DNA of 64,000 nucleotides from Bacteroidales bacterium (GCA_017446775.1 JAFSQE010000015.1:62001-126000), one strand, 5' to 3'; counted from the stretch's first letter, positions 9,868-21,051 are shown. Translations and numbers: made by a program. Notes: generated from the letters alone by a model not told the origin.

Positions 9868-11220
9868 ATGAATAATTATATAAACGAACACCGGGAGAGA
9901 TTCTTTGAAGAATTGTTCTCTTTGCTGCGAATCCCCTCTGTGAGCAGCGAGGCAGAGCATAAAGACGACATGAAAAAATGTGCCGACCGCCTGTGCAAAC
10001 TGCTGGTGGCGGCGGGTGCCGATATGGCTGAAGTGTGCGGCACGGCCGGCCATCCGGTGGTCTTTGGCCAGAAAACGGTTGGAGCCGATGCCACCACCGT
10101 GCTGGTATATGGCCACTATGACGTGCAGCCGGTGGATCCGATTGCAGAGTGGAAGAGCGATCCGTTCGAGCCGGAAATCCGCGACGGGGCCATCTATGCC
10201 CGTGGCGCAAACGACGACAAGGGGCAGATATTCATGCACATTAAAGCGTTTGAATACCTGGTGAAAACGGGTAAGTTGCGCCATAATGTCAAGTTCATAT
10301 TCGAAGGGGAGGAGGAGATAAGTTCCCCCTCTCTGCCGGCATGGATAAAAGAGAATAAAGAGAGGCTTGCGTGTGACATTATCCTGGTTTCCGACACCAC
10401 CATGCTCTCTGCCAGGGTGCCCTCCATCAATTGTGGCATGCGCGGCCTGGCATACATGGAAATTGTGGTCAAGGGTCCCAATGCCGACCTGCATTCCGGC
10501 CACTACGGCGGGGCGGTGGCAAATCCTGCGAACGTGCTGTGCGAGATTGTAAGCAAGTTGATAGACAGCGACGGTCGCATCACCATAGACGGCTTTTACG
10601 ACGATGTCGTGGAACTCTCCCAGGCAGAGCGCGAGATGCTCTCCCGGGCACCGTTCGACCAGGAGGAGTTTGAACGGGAAATAGGTGTACCCGGGGTACG
10701 CGGGGAGAAGGGCTACTCCAGCCAGGAGCGCCGTTCCATACGTCCATGCCTGGATGTGAACGGCATTGTGGGAGGCTTTACTGCAGAAGGCTCCAAAACC
10801 ATCATACCGCGTCAGGCTAGCGCCAAGGTATCGATGCGTCTGGTTCCCAACCAGCATTGCGACAAGATTGCGAATCTGTTCAAGGCATACATAAAGAAGA
10901 TAGCGCCCAAGGATGTCACGGTAGATGTGATAGAGCATCATGGTTGCGACGGCTTCCTGATTCCCGTAACCTCCAAGGCGTACAAGGCTGCGGCAAAGGC
11001 TGTGGGTGAGGTGTACGGCATAGAGCCCGTGCCCAGCCGCGGAGGTGGCAGCATCGGCATCCTGGCAGAAATGCAGCAGATACTGGGTGCTGACCCGCTG
11101 CTTATGGGCTTTGGCCTGGAGCGCGACTTTATCCACTCTCCCAACGAGAGCTACCTGCTGGACCAGCTGTTCAAGGGGATGGAATCGATAGCACTTTTCT
11201 ACAAGTATTATGACCGCTAG
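9868..11220 (+). CDS. M20 family dipeptidase
   Basis: Zinc-dependent exopeptidase (450 aa) of the carnosinase-like M20 group, expected in the cytoplasm. Metal and catalytic residues are recognisable: YGHYDVQPVD with H83 and D85, the bridging Asp region GANDDKGQ at 114-121, and the general-base EGEEE at 146-150. The lid domain contains SGHYGG around residue 209. The exact substrate is uncertain; relatives cleave dipeptides or acylated amino acids. Its stop overlaps the pyrF start by 11 bases, so the two are co-translated. Confidence 0.9.
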   Translation: MNNYINEHRERFFEELFSLLRIPSVSSEAEHKDDMKKCADRLCKLLVAAGADMAEVCGTAGHPVVFGQKTVGADATTVLVYGHYDVQPVDPIAEWKSDPFEPEIRDGAIYARGANDDKGQIFMHIKAFEYLVKTGKLRHNVKFIFEGEEEISSPSLPAWIKENKERLACDIILVSDTTMLSARVPSINCGMRGLAYMEIVVKGPNADLHSGHYGGAVANPANVLCEIVSKLIDSDGRITIDGFYDDVVELSQAEREMLSRAPFDQEEFEREIGVPGVRGEKGYSSQERRSIRPCLDVNGIVGGFTAEGSKTIIPRQASAKVSMRLVPNQHCDKIANLFKAYIKKIAPKDVTVDVIEHHGCDGFLIPVTSKAYKAAAKAVGEVYGIEPVPSRGGGSIGILAEMQQILGADPLLMGFGLERDFIHSPNESYLLDQLFKGMESIALFYKYYDR

Positions 11221-12010
11221 GGAGCTGTCAGCACAGATGCAGACCAAGCGCAGCTGCCTGTGTGTCGGGCTGGATCCTGACCTGGACCGGCTGCCATCGG
11301 TGCTGGACGGCGAAAGCTATCCGCTGTTTATCTTTAACCGCGAGATAATAGACGCCACGGCGCAGTATGCCGTATGTTACAAGCCCAATACCGCCTTTTA
11401 TGAGTGCTACGGCAGCTGGGGGTGGCAGCAGCTTGAGATGACGGTGGGCTATATCAAGGAGCACTATCCGGAGATAATGGTAATCGCCGATGCCAAGCGG
11501 GGTGATATCGGCAATACCGCCGGACGCTATGCCAGGGCTTTCTTTGAGAATATGCCCTGCGATGCTGTTACGGTAGCGCCCTACATGGGGCGGGACAGCG
11601 TGGATGCGTTTCTTGCATACAAAGACAAATGGGCGGTGGTGCTGGGCCTTACCTCCAACGCCTCTGCAGCCGATTTCGAGTTGCAAGGCGACCTTTACAA
11701 GCGGGTGATATCTTGCGCCATGCAATGGGGAACGGCAGATAACATGATGTTTGTGGCGGGCGCCACCAGGCCCGAACTGCTGGCCGATATCCGCGAAATA
11801 TGTCCCGACCACTTCTTGCTGGTACCTGGCGTGGGCGCGCAGGGTGGCAGTGTGGAACAGGTGGTGCGATACGGACGTAACAGCCGTTGCGGCCTGTTGA
11901 TAAACTCGTCCAGGGGTATCATTTACGCCTCCCGCGGGGGCGATTTTGCTATTGCTGCGGCCAGGGCTGCAGAAGCGCTCACAGGGCAAATGCAGAGCAT
12001 TTTTATCTGA
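11210..12010 (+). CDS. pyrF: Orotidine 5'-phosphate decarboxylase PyrF
   Basis: Last step of UMP synthesis: decarboxylates OMP. The 266 aa size fits the longer type-2 PyrF group. The active-site signature DAKRGDIGNT includes the catalytic D94-x-K96-R-GD, and CVGLDPDLDRLP near the N-terminus is typical. The C-terminal phosphate-binding part reads LINSSRGIIYAS. It overlaps the dipeptidase gene by 11 bases. Confidence 0.96.
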   Translation: MTARELSAQMQTKRSCLCVGLDPDLDRLPSVLDGESYPLFIFNREIIDATAQYAVCYKPNTAFYECYGSWGWQQLEMTVGYIKEHYPEIMVIADAKRGDIGNTAGRYARAFFENMPCDAVTVAPYMGRDSVDAFLAYKDKWAVVLGLTSNASAADFELQGDLYKRVISCAMQWGTADNMMFVAGATRPELLADIREICPDHFLLVPGVGAQGGSVEQVVRYGRNSRCGLLINSSRGIIYASRGGDFAIAAARAAEALTGQMQSIFI

Positions 12011-12016
12011 AGAACA

Positions 12017-12047
12017 TTTGTTTTTTAGTCTTTTCGTATTACATTTG
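12017..12047 (+). promoter_or_regulatory. Promoter of rho
   Basis: TTTG (12017-12020), 19 bases, then TACATTTG (12040-12047) followed by C: a complete match to the Bacteroidota -33/-7 pattern. Transcription would start near 12052, giving a leader of about 55 bases before the rho ATG at 12106. Confidence 0.75.
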
Positions 12048-12105
12048 CATATCCTAATTGCGCGGGCGATTATCTTCGGCTGCGCATCATCATCAAATTT
12101 TTTAT

Positions 12106-13902
12106 ATGTACGACATAATTGAACTCAATGGCAAGAGTAGGGAAGAGTTGATAGAGATTGCCAAAAAGCTTAAGGTCAAAAAGCCCGAATCCATTTCTGA
12201 CAAGGACCTGGTATATGTGATTCTGGACGAACAGGCCATTCAAAGCAGTGAACCCATAAAGCGGACCCGCAGCGCCAAGCCAGAGAAAAAGGTGGCGGAA
12301 GTGCAGGCCGATGTACCCGCAGCCCCCGCAAAGCGCAGGGGCAGGCCGCCTAAAGCCAAGGCTCAGGCTGAGCAGGAGATTGCCGCACCGGCAGCGCCGG
12401 AGGTACAGGTTGCACCGGAGGCAGAGAAACCCGCCCGCAAGCGGATAACCCGTGCATCCAAGGTTGCCGCAGAGGAAACTGCACAGGCAGAAGTTGCTCC
12501 GGCACAGGCTCCCGCGGCAGCAGCAGAGCAGCCGCAGCGCGCTCTGCGTCCCCGCATGCGCAAGGGTTCAGCCGAGCAGGCTCCCGCTGCAGAGCAGCAA
12601 GTGCAGCAGGCAGCGCCCCAGCAGAATCAGCCCAGGCCTCAGAATCCCCAGAATCCTCAGAATCAGAATCAGCAGCGCGCCCAGCAGCCGCAGCAGAACC
12701 AGAATCATCAGCATCAGAATAATCAGAATCAGCAGCAGAACCAGCAGCCTCAGCGCCCTCGCATAGAATACGACGGCGTGGTACAGGCCAGCGGTGTGTT
12801 GGAAGTGATGCCGGATGGCTATGGCTTCCTTCGCTCTTCTGACTACAACTATCTCAATTCGCCAGACGATATATATGTATCGCAGGCTCAGATAAAGAAC
12901 TATGCCCTCAAGCCGGGCGACACCATCCTGGGTGATATCCGTCCGCCGCGCGAAGGCGACAAGTATTTCCCACTGGTGAGGATACACACCATAAACGGCC
13001 GCAGTCCGGAGTTTATACGTGACCGTGTCCCGTTTGACTTCCTCACCCCGCTGTTCCCCGATGAGAAGTTCAACCTCACCGGAAACGGACACAACAGCAA
13101 CATATCGGTGCGCATAGTGGATATGTTCACCCCCATCGGCAAGGGGCAGCGCGGCCTTATCGTGGCGCAGCCCAAGACCGGTAAGACGGTGTTGCTCAAG
13201 GATATCGCAAATGCGATTGCAGACAACCACCCGGAGGTGTTCATGATGGTGCTCCTGATAGACGAGCGTCCGGAGGAGGTTACCGACATGCAGCGCAGCG
13301 TCAAGGCAGAGGTTATCGCATCTACCTTTGACGAGCCGGCAGAACATCATGTTAAGGTGGCCAATATAGTACTTGAGAAGGCGAAGCGCTTGGTAGAGTG
13401 TGGACACGATGTGGTAATCCTGCTGGATTCCATAACCCGTCTGGCCCGCGCATACAATACCGTGCAGCCCGCAAGCGGCAAGGTGCTCTCCGGCGGTGTG
13501 GACGCCAACGCCCTGCACAAGCCCAAACGTTTCTTCGGCGCTGCCCGCAACATAGAGAACGGCGGCTCGCTCACCATTCTGGCAACGGCCCTCACCGAGA
13601 CCGGTTCAAAGATGGACGATGTGATTTTCGAGGAGTTCAAAGGCACTGGCAATCTGGAGTTGCAGCTGGACCGCAAGCTCTCCAACAAGCGTATTTTCCC
13701 CGCCGTGGATGTTACCTTGTCGAGCACCCGTCGCGACGATCTTCTATACAATCCCGACCATGTGAACCGCATCTGGATACTGCGCAAGTATCTCTCCGAC
13801 ATGAACTCTGTAGAGGCTATGGAGTTTATGAAAACCCGCCTCGAGCGCACCCGCGACAACGAGGAGTTCCTCTTCACTATGCAGTCGGATTCGCTGGATT
13901 AA
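12106..13902 (+). CDS. rho: Transcription termination factor Rho with long disordered insertion
   Basis: Hexameric RNA-dependent ATPase that ends transcription. I chose the ATG at 12106 ([20 protein letters not shown]), which begins the conserved N-terminal domain and fits the promoter; an open frame extends 16 codons upstream without likeness to Rho. The product is 598 aa against 419 in E. coli. The difference is a low-complexity insert at about residues 49-219, first Lys/Ala/Pro-rich, then Q/N-rich (163-217), placed before the RNA-binding domain ([22 protein letters not shown]). Walker A QPKTGKT ends at T361. Such inserts are known in Bacteroides Rho. It ends 1 base before the convergent tamB stop with no terminator between. 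Confidence 0.96.
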   Translation: MYDIIELNGKSREELIEIAKKLKVKKPESISDKDLVYVILDEQAIQSSEPIKRTRSAKPEKKVAEVQADVPAAPAKRRGRPPKAKAQAEQEIAAPAAPEVQVAPEAEKPARKRITRASKVAAEETAQAEVAPAQAPAAAAEQPQRALRPRMRKGSAEQAPAAEQQVQQAAPQQNQPRPQNPQNPQNQNQQRAQQPQQNQNHQHQNNQNQQQNQQPQRPRIEYDGVVQASGVLEVMPDGYGFLRSSDYNYLNSPDDIYVSQAQIKNYALKPGDTILGDIRPPREGDKYFPLVRIHTINGRSPEFIRDRVPFDFLTPLFPDEKFNLTGNGHNSNISVRIVDMFTPIGKGQRGLIVAQPKTGKTVLLKDIANAIADNHPEVFMMVLLIDERPEEVTDMQRSVKAEVIASTFDEPAEHHVKVANIVLEKAKRLVECGHDVVILLDSITRLARAYNTVQPASGKVLSGGVDANALHKPKRFFGAARNIENGGSLTILATALTETGSKMDDVIFEEFKGTGNLELQLDRKLSNKRIFPAVDVTLSSTRRDDLLYNPDHVNRIWILRKYLSDMNSVEAMEFMKTRLERTRDNEEFLFTMQSDSLD

Positions 13903-13903
13903 A

Positions 13904-16900
13904 CTATTTCTCCTCTTTTGGGGATTCAGAAGCAGGTGCTTTGCCTACGGGCGGGGCACCTCTTTTCTTGGAGTTGGCGTTGCGGCGGAACAGATCCTTG
14001 AGGGTATTGAACTCCTCCTGATAGGATATACCTATGCCGTTTCTCTGAGTCTGGTCAAGATAGTTGCTGTATTCGTCGGCAGAGTGGGAGAATAGCGACA
14101 GGCGGGTCTTGCCGCGTGTACCCAGCTTTATCTCAACGTCTACGTCACCCACGATATCCTCCCGGGTGCTGGTCAGGTAGCGGCGGTTGCCGATATTGCC
14201 GTTCACGCTTACGCGGTTGTTCATAAGCTGGGTGGATACTGCAACATCGAACAGATCTTCGCCGGTGCTGGTGGGCTGGTAGTTGAAGCCCAGGTCGATG
14301 GGGATGTCCAGTTGCTGGAAGATGTTGTTGAGCTGGTTGCTCATGATTTCGGTAGCATTGAAATATGATACCGAGGTGTTGTTCACGATGCCGCTCTGCT
14401 CATCCGGGATGAAGGAGCCCGAGATAAGCAGTGCCAGGAACTGCCTCATCCGCTTCTCTTCTGTATTGAGCGTGTTGTCTATAAGCGCCTGGGTTGTAGG
14501 GTCCAGGTCGTCGATGTCTATATTAAAGCCCAGGCTGGGGTTGGCAAGGCGGTCGGTGACGCGTATGCCGCAGTTCACCGGGCGGCGGAGCGACGAGTTG
14601 CCGGAGTTGCCCGCCATGGCAACCAGGGGCGATATCGACGCTTTTGTCTTGTATGCGGCGGTCATGTTGAGTTCAGACTGCATGATATCGCCGGTAAAGT
14701 GAATCGTGCTGCCGTTCTCAAGGGTGAAGTCGCGGGTTACGAGGCCCAACAGTGCGAGCTGGTAGTTGCCTTCGCTGACGGTATAGTCGCCGGTGATTGA
14801 GAAGTTGTTGTCTTTTACCGAGATATCCACTGTGCCGGTGCCCTTTACCTGCAGTGCGTCAGAAGTGTTGCTGTCAAGCTCTATGTTCACGTCTGCATCT
14901 TCTGTGGCCCGGACACGTACAAATACGTCCAGCCCGCCGCCACCTGCCGTCTCGCTGGCCTGTTCCTTGGCGCGGTGGAGGTTTATCAGCGAATCGATGG
15001 AGGACATGCGGGGTTTTGGACGGTTATCCACAAAGGTCAGGATAGATGTCTGGGTGGTGGTGGCATTGCCTATGGGGATGTTGACCACCGTCCCCTTGCG
15101 GGTCGTGGCATTTATGTTCAGGGCGAGTCCGTTCGACGGGCCGGAGAGACTTACCCGGCCGGTGGCGTAAGCCTTGCCGTAAAAGGTTTCGTTGTCGTCG
15201 CGGGTGGTATCGAAGCCGATCAGGTTGTCTGCCCGGATGTTGATGTCCAGTTTGAGGTCCTTGAAATGGTCGTGTGTGATTGCGCCGGCAAGGGTGCCTT
15301 TTCCGTTTTCTGCATCGGCAATCTCAAAGTCGCTCAATCGTATCAGCCGGTTCGAGATGTCGATATAACCGTCCATGGTATACGGAACCTGAGTGTATAC
15401 CAGTTTGGCCCCGGCGTTCTCCAGATGACCGTTTCTGCAGGATATGTCTGGCTTGGAGAGGGAGCCGGAAACGGTAACTGATGCGGTGAGCTCACCGCTG
15501 ATATCGGTTGCGATACTCGATATGAACGGCTCTATGATACCGATATTGAATTTGTCGGTATTTATCTGGGCAAACAGGCTCTCGTCTTCTGGCTTGTAAT
15601 ATCCGGTGGCGGTGAGTGCCTGACGTCCCTGGATGATGTTGCGGGCAAGCAGGTTGGCACGGTGGAGCGTGTCATCCCAAACGCTTGAAACCTCGATGTG
15701 ACCCAATTGCTGCCCTGCAAAGCAGAGAGAATCCACCGTCATGTCGGCAATGACGTCGGGACTGGAATACGGGGCGGTCAACTTGCCGCTGCCAGAGAGG
15801 GAACCGCTTATGTTGAGCGGATTCTTCATAAGCATGTTCACCAGCGAGAGGTCCAGATTCTTCACATCAAAGGCACAGGTGTCGCGTGTGCTGGCAGAAA
15901 GGATGCCGTTGGCGGATACGCCCTGATGCTGGTTATATAACTTGAAGTCGTTTATCGTGATGTGTCTGTCGGCAAAGTAAACCGACGAAGGGTCGATATC
16001 CCACTGCTCTCCGCCAATCTTTACGAAGGAATTACCAAGGTGCAGCAGCATATGCTCTTTGCTCTCTTTGGGGGTGGGGAAAGAGAGTGTCGCCTGCAGG
16101 TGCGCCGCATCCAGCGAATCGGGGTCGTTGCTGTAACCCATGTTAACAAAGGCGCTGTTGCCTGCACAGTCGGCCTTAAGATTGCCGCTGCGAAGGGCGA
16201 TGTCGCCCAGCCGTATCTGGTCTGTGTTTACGTTGGCAGTCATCCTCTGGCGGGAGAAGTCAAAACCGGCATCCAGTCCCTGGATGAATAAATTGTTGAA
16301 TGCAACCAGGTCGGATTTGACAGTCAGGGAGCCGGTGTTGTCGCCCGGCGTTTGAAGCGTCAGGGTGGTGCCGCTCTCGATATGGGTGCCTGGAGAGAGG
16401 AATCCGAGCAGATTGCGCAAATCAAAGGCCTTCACCTGCAGGTCGTAGCGGTCTGTACCCGCCACGGGTTCCAGCGACAGCCGTTTTGCAAGGTTGTCCA
16501 TTTTGCCTTGGAACACCAGCCCTTCCAGCTGCGGGATTATGGATGTGACAAATGCGCTGCCGCGATACCGGGCACGGAGCATCCGGCTGTTTATCCCCAG
16601 CATATAATGCTTTGTCCCGTTGAAGGCAACAATGTCTATGTCGTCCAGGGGGAATGTGCCGTCGGGGCTCTTGAACTCTATGTCGGTCAGGCTCACCTTG
16701 CCCATCAGTCGGCCGTCCGGGGTCTGGGTGATGTCGGCGGAGGCGTTCAGCCGGGCTGTCGAGACAGGCCGTTTGTCAAAGTTAAGGGCTGCCAGGTCGG
16801 CATGGCCAAGGGAGAGCTTTAAATGGTACAGGCTGTTCCCGGAGGTGCCGGAAGGGGCAAGGATTCCCTGCAGCATGAACTTGAGGTTGGGGTCGGCACT

Positions 16901-18385
16901 CACAATGCGCCCCTCTATCTCTTCGCACTTGAGGTTGCCGGCAGCATAGATATTGCTGTATGTATACCCGTTGAACTCCAGTTTGGGGATTTGAATCTCT
17001 TCAATATATACCTCAGTATCCCTCTCATTGTCTGCAAAGTAACTCGACATGGATGCATGGCAGGTCGCTTTGCCAAGTGTGTTTACCTGAAGGAAGTGTC
17101 CAAGGTCAAAGTCGCGCACGTCCAGATAGCCCAGGACCTCATAACCTTTGAAGTCGACATCGCGGCAGATTATATCGACACGTCCGCCACCGATATTGCT
17201 ATGCAGGGCCCCGTATGCCACAAAATCCAGGAAGAATCCGTTCAGGGTGCCGTTGAATGAGAATCTGGTGCCTGGCGCCAGGGATGAGACACTTTTGCGG
17301 TCAAAAAGATTTTTGTGCAGGGTGCATTCCCATACGATCTGTGCAATGTCGCGGGTGGAGGTGTAGCTGCGGTTCACCTTGATCGTGGCCATTGTTGCCA
17401 GTGCGTCCGGCAGTCCGACAAGATGGGCGGTGAGGTCCAGAAAGCTCTCCCGCGTGCCGGAGTACACGTGCAGCGATTCTGTCCTGAGGTCTGCAACCGT
17501 ACCGGTGACGCGGCCGTCGATTATAAGCTTGAGCTCCAGGAAGCCGATGTCGTCGGCAATATGCTGGATTGTCCTGAAATCGAGCAGGGCATCCTGCACG
17601 GTGGCGTCTATCTGTACTTTGTTGAAAAAGTCGCCGAAATCTTCAAAACTGTTGAAGCCAAGGTCAGCCCGGGGAATGTTGAAGTCGGAGAATGTGTCGT
17701 TGAAGTTAAAGTCGCGGATATGCAGCCCGGCGGTGTCGTATGCGGCCATAAAAGAGAGGTTATCGAGCACTGTGCCGCTGCCGGCCTCTCTGAATCCGAC
17801 CTTGCAGACCTTCACATCCGCCCGCTCGCCGGTATAATCCACGTCCCTGATATCGGCATAGAGGTCGGTGATAAGCAAATCATTGAAGTCGATTTTCCGT
17901 GGGTCGAGGATGCGGTTGGTGTGGTCGCCGTCCTGGTTGTATAGAATGACCTTAAAGTCGTTGAGGGTTGCACGCCTCACCTGCAGGTTGAGTTTGGGCA
18001 GGGAGAAAGCGGTGGTGTCTTTCTCTTTTTTAGACGCAGGGAACCGGGATGGGTAAACCGCTCCTTTATCAAGCGAGATGCGCTTGATTTTGATGTTGTT
18101 ATTGAGCAAGGCGACAGGCGATATGGATATGGCGGCCCGTCGGCAACTAATCAGAGTATCGCGGCCGTCGACAACCGCGACATCCTCTATGATTACGCGG
18201 TCTACCAGCGCCAGATGAAAATCGCCGGCCTTGATTTCGAGCTCGGTGCTCTTGCTTACAGAGTTGAGGATGCTGTGGCAGAGCGACCTCTGGACAGAAG
18301 GAATCTGCAGGATAACGATGGCGGCGACTATCAGTGCCACAAACGCGGCAACCACAGCCAGGACTATTTTGACCCATCGTTTCAT
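13904..18385 (-). CDS. tamB: TamB-like translocation and assembly module protein
   Basis: Very long protein (1493 aa) with a single N-terminal membrane anchor (about residues 7-27) and a periplasmic body predicted to be a beta-rich AsmA/TamB-type groove, ending in the conserved C-terminal TamB (DUF490) domain from about 1100 on (GLALNINATTRKGTVVNIPIG, DVAVSTQLMNNRVSVNGNIGN). Members bridge inner and outer membranes and work in outer-membrane protein assembly or phospholipid transport. It is a single gene with its own promoter, divergent from gyrA. The last 20 residues are charged and low-complexity. Confidence 0.9.
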   Translation of the reverse strand: MKRWVKIVLAVVAAFVALIVAAIVILQIPSVQRSLCHSILNSVSKSTELEIKAGDFHLALVDRVIIEDVAVVDGRDTLISCRRAAISISPVALLNNNIKIKRISLDKGAVYPSRFPASKKEKDTTAFSLPKLNLQVRRATLNDFKVILYNQDGDHTNRILDPRKIDFNDLLITDLYADIRDVDYTGERADVKVCKVGFREAGSGTVLDNLSFMAAYDTAGLHIRDFNFNDTFSDFNIPRADLGFNSFEDFGDFFNKVQIDATVQDALLDFRTIQHIADDIGFLELKLIIDGRVTGTVADLRTESLHVYSGTRESFLDLTAHLVGLPDALATMATIKVNRSYTSTRDIAQIVWECTLHKNLFDRKSVSSLAPGTRFSFNGTLNGFFLDFVAYGALHSNIGGGRVDIICRDVDFKGYEVLGYLDVRDFDLGHFLQVNTLGKATCHASMSSYFADNERDTEVYIEEIQIPKLEFNGYTYSNIYAAGNLKCEEIEGRIVSADPNLKFMLQGILAPSGTSGNSLYHLKLSLGHADLAALNFDKRPVSTARLNASADITQTPDGRLMGKVSLTDIEFKSPDGTFPLDDIDIVAFNGTKHYMLGINSRMLRARYRGSAFVTSIIPQLEGLVFQGKMDNLAKRLSLEPVAGTDRYDLQVKAFDLRNLLGFLSPGTHIESGTTLTLQTPGDNTGSLTVKSDLVAFNNLFIQGLDAGFDFSRQRMTANVNTDQIRLGDIALRSGNLKADCAGNSAFVNMGYSNDPDSLDAAHLQATLSFPTPKESKEHMLLHLGNSFVKIGGEQWDIDPSSVYFADRHITINDFKLYNQHQGVSANGILSASTRDTCAFDVKNLDLSLVNMLMKNPLNISGSLSGSGKLTAPYSSPDVIADMTVDSLCFAGQQLGHIEVSSVWDDTLHRANLLARNIIQGRQALTATGYYKPEDESLFAQINTDKFNIGIIEPFISSIATDISGELTASVTVSGSLSKPDISCRNGHLENAGAKLVYTQVPYTMDGYIDISNRLIRLSDFEIADAENGKGTLAGAITHDHFKDLKLDINIRADNLIGFDTTRDDNETFYGKAYATGRVSLSGPSNGLALNINATTRKGTVVNIPIGNATTTQTSILTFVDNRPKPRMSSIDSLINLHRAKEQASETAGGGGLDVFVRVRATEDADVNIELDSNTSDALQVKGTGTVDISVKDNNFSITGDYTVSEGNYQLALLGLVTRDFTLENGSTIHFTGDIMQSELNMTAAYKTKASISPLVAMAGNSGNSSLRRPVNCGIRVTDRLANPSLGFNIDIDDLDPTTQALIDNTLNTEEKRMRQFLALLISGSFIPDEQSGIVNNTSVSYFNATEIMSNQLNNIFQQLDIPIDLGFNYQPTSTGEDLFDVAVSTQLMNNRVSVNGNIGNRRYLTSTREDIVGDVDVEIKLGTRGKTRLSLFSHSADEYSNYLDQTQRNGIGISYQEEFNTLKDLFRRNANSKKRGAPPVGKAPASESPKEEK

Positions 18386-18409
18386 CTGAGCGCTATTACT
18401 TTTAACCTA

Positions 18410-18440
18410 CAAAAATAATCAATCGGGGTGATTATTCAAA
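18410..18440 (-). promoter_or_regulatory. Promoter of tamB
   Basis: On the minus strand, TTTG (18440-18437), 19 bases, then TATTTTTG (18417-18410): a full match to the Bacteroidota pattern, ending 24 bases before the tamB ATG. Confidence 0.75.
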
Positions 18441-18455
18441 TAGGTTAATTTTCAT

Positions 18456-18486
18456 TTTGCCAGCTGCTAAAAAATCACTAAATTTA
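18456..18486 (+). promoter_or_regulatory. Promoter of gyrA
   Basis: TTTG (18456-18459), 19 bases, then TAAATTTA (18479-18486), one mismatch in the last base of the -7 box. It ends 33 bases before the gyrA ATG and lies back to back with the tamB promoter. Confidence 0.65.
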
Positions 18487-18519
18487 CGCCCTTATAAGAC
18501 ACAATAAAGAGAACAAGAA

Positions 18520-21033
18520 ATGGTAGAAGAAATGGACGAGATTCAGGGACGGATTATCCCTGTCAACATAGAGAGCGAGATGAAGAGTTCGTACATAGAT
18601 TACTCTATGTCGGTTATCGTTTCGCGGGCCCTTCCCGATGTCCGCGACGGCATGAAGCCGGTTCACAGGCGCGTGCTTTTTGGCATGGACGGACTGGGAG
18701 TGGGTTATGGCGGCGGCACAAAAAAGTCGGCCCGTATCGTGGGTGACGTGCTTGGTAAATACCATCCCCACGGAGACAGCAGCGTATACGATGCAATGGT
18801 TCGCCTGGCACAGCCGTGGAGCATGCGCTACCCGCTGGTGTTCGGTCAGGGCAACTTTGGCAGCATAGACGGTGATTCCCCGGCAGCGATGCGTTACACC
18901 GAGGCCAAGCTGGAACGCCTGGCAGAGGATATCCTTGCCGACCTGGACAAGAACACCGTGGACTTCCGCCCCAACTTTGACGAATCGCTGCCGGAGCCGG
19001 TAGTGCTTCCCGCCAAGGCTCCCGTGCTGCTGCTGAACGGCAGCAACGGTATCGCCGTGGGTATGGCTACCAATATGCCGCCCCACAACATCACCGAGGT
19101 CTGCAACGCCATCTGTGCATATATAGACGACCCCGACATCACCGTAGAGGGGCTGATGGAGCACATCAAGGGTCCCGATTTCCCTACGGGCGGAATCATC
19201 CAGGGGCTGCAGGGCATAAAGGATGCCTTTGAGACGGGCCGCGGACGTATCGTTATCCGTTCCAAGACAGAGATCGAGGTCTCCGACAGCGGTCGCGAGA
19301 CCATCGTCATAAGCGAGATTCCCTATCAGGTCAACAAGCGCGAGATGATAGAGAAGATTGCAGAGCTGGTAGAGAACAAGAAGATAGAGGGTATCTCCTA
19401 TATAAACGACGAGAGCGACCGCAAGGGTATGCGCGTGGTAATCCGCCTCAAGATGGGGGCATCTTCCAATGTCGTGCTCAGCAATCTGTACAAATATACC
19501 CAGGTGCAGTCGAGCTTCTCCGTGAACAACATCGCCCTGGTAGACGGCAAGCCGCGCCTGCTGGGTCTTAAAGACCTGATCCACTACTTCGTACGTCATC
19601 GTCACGAGGTGGTTGTGCGCCGTGCAAAGTTCGACCTTGAAAAGGCAGAGAAGCGCGCCCACATCCTGGAGGGGCTGCTCAAGGCTCTGGATATCATAGA
19701 CGAGGTCATCGCCCTTATCCGTGCTTCCAAAACGGTGCAGGATGCACGCGAAGGGCTGGTTGCCCAGTTCGGCTTCACAGAAGCCCAGGCCGATGCGATT
19801 GTGGAGATGCGCCTGCGTCAGCTGGCAGGTCTGGAGCGGGAGAAGCTCCGTGCAGAATACGAAGAGATAGAGGCGCTTATACACCATCTGCGCGAGGTGC
19901 TTGCCAGCGAGAAACTGCAGCTGGCCATCATCAAAGACGAGATGCACGAGCTCATCGAGAAATATGGCGACGAGCGCCGCACCGAGATCGCTCCCACCGC
20001 AGACGATATCAACCCCGAGGATTTCTATGCCGATGAGGATGTGGTGATAACCATCTCCCACCTTGGATACATCAAGCGTACCCCGCTTACAGAATACCGC
20101 ACCCAGGCTCGCGGAGGCGTGGGGAGCAAGGGGAGCACAACCCGCGACGAAGACTTTATAGAGCACATCTACGTGGCCAACAACCACAGCACCATGATGT
20201 TCTTCACCGCCAGGGGACGTTGCTACTGGCTCAAGACCTACGAGATACCCGAAGGGGTGAAGGCTTCCAAGGGGCGCGCCATCCAGAATGTGCTCAACAT
20301 AGAGCAGGGCGACAGCGTGAAGGCATACATAAATGTCCGCAACCTGGCCGATGCTGATTTCGTGGAGAATCACTATGTGGTTATGGTCACCAAGAACGGC
20401 ACCTTCAAGAAGACATCGCTCAAGGCATACTCCAATGTCCGCAGCAAGGGTGTCAATGCAATCATAGTCCGCGAGGGCGACGAACTGCTTGAGGCACGCC
20501 TTACCAACGGCAACAACTTCATCTCCATCGCCAGCAAGCAGGGGCGCGTATGTACATTCCACGAGAGCGGTGCCCGCGCTGTCGGCCGAACCAGCATCGG
20601 TGTCCGCGGCATGGATGTCGGCGACGACCTCTCTGCAAACGAGGTTGTCGGAATGGTGTGCGTAGACGCCGGCCTGAATGAGGATCTGCGTCCGCAGATC
20701 CTTGTGGTGAGCGAGAACGGCTTTGGCAAACGGAGCGACATTATGGAATACCGTGTCACAAACCGTGGCGGCAAGGGCGTGAAGACCATCAACATAACGG
20801 AGAAGACTGGCGCGCTTATTGCTATCAAGGATGTTACGGACGACAACGACCTGATGATTATCAACCGTTCGGGTATCGCAATCCGCATGTCGGTAGAGAG
20901 CCTGAGGGTGATGGGCCGTGCAACGCAGGGTGTGAAACTGATAAACCTGCGCGAAGGCGATTCGATAGCATCGGTCTGCGTTGTGCCGCGCAGCGAAGAG
21001 GATACGACACCTAAAGAAGAAAATATTAATTAA
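18520..21033 (+). CDS. gyrA: DNA gyrase subunit A
   Basis: Breakage-reunion subunit of the type II topoisomerase that introduces negative supercoils. The 837 aa length is normal. The catalytic tyrosine is Y126 in AAMRYTE with R125 before it. In the quinolone-resistance region [11 protein letters not shown]87 and D91 stand at the positions of E. coli Ser83 and Asp87, so the common resistance changes are absent. The C-terminal beta-pinwheel begins after about residue 500 and carries a GyrA-box-like QARGGVG near 530. It is followed after 18 bases by a TPR protein gene. Confidence 0.98.
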   Translation: MVEEMDEIQGRIIPVNIESEMKSSYIDYSMSVIVSRALPDVRDGMKPVHRRVLFGMDGLGVGYGGGTKKSARIVGDVLGKYHPHGDSSVYDAMVRLAQPWSMRYPLVFGQGNFGSIDGDSPAAMRYTEAKLERLAEDILADLDKNTVDFRPNFDESLPEPVVLPAKAPVLLLNGSNGIAVGMATNMPPHNITEVCNAICAYIDDPDITVEGLMEHIKGPDFPTGGIIQGLQGIKDAFETGRGRIVIRSKTEIEVSDSGRETIVISEIPYQVNKREMIEKIAELVENKKIEGISYINDESDRKGMRVVIRLKMGASSNVVLSNLYKYTQVQSSFSVNNIALVDGKPRLLGLKDLIHYFVRHRHEVVVRRAKFDLEKAEKRAHILEGLLKALDIIDEVIALIRASKTVQDAREGLVAQFGFTEAQADAIVEMRLRQLAGLEREKLRAEYEEIEALIHHLREVLASEKLQLAIIKDEMHELIEKYGDERRTEIAPTADDINPEDFYADEDVVITISHLGYIKRTPLTEYRTQARGGVGSKGSTTRDEDFIEHIYVANNHSTMMFFTARGRCYWLKTYEIPEGVKASKGRAIQNVLNIEQGDSVKAYINVRNLADADFVENHYVVMVTKNGTFKKTSLKAYSNVRSKGVNAIIVREGDELLEARLTNGNNFISIASKQGRVCTFHESGARAVGRTSIGVRGMDVGDDLSANEVVGMVCVDAGLNEDLRPQILVVSENGFGKRSDIMEYRVTNRGGKGVKTINITEKTGALIAIKDVTDDNDLMIINRSGIAIRMSVESLRVMGRATQGVKLINLREGDSIASVCVVPRSEEDTTPKEENIN

Positions 21034-21051
21034 TCCTATAACCAAACGCTT

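Noticed and set aside
18484-21045. An 853-codon open frame antisense to gyrA
   Set aside because: It lies fully opposite gyrA, has no recognisable domain and arises from codon usage on the coding strand.
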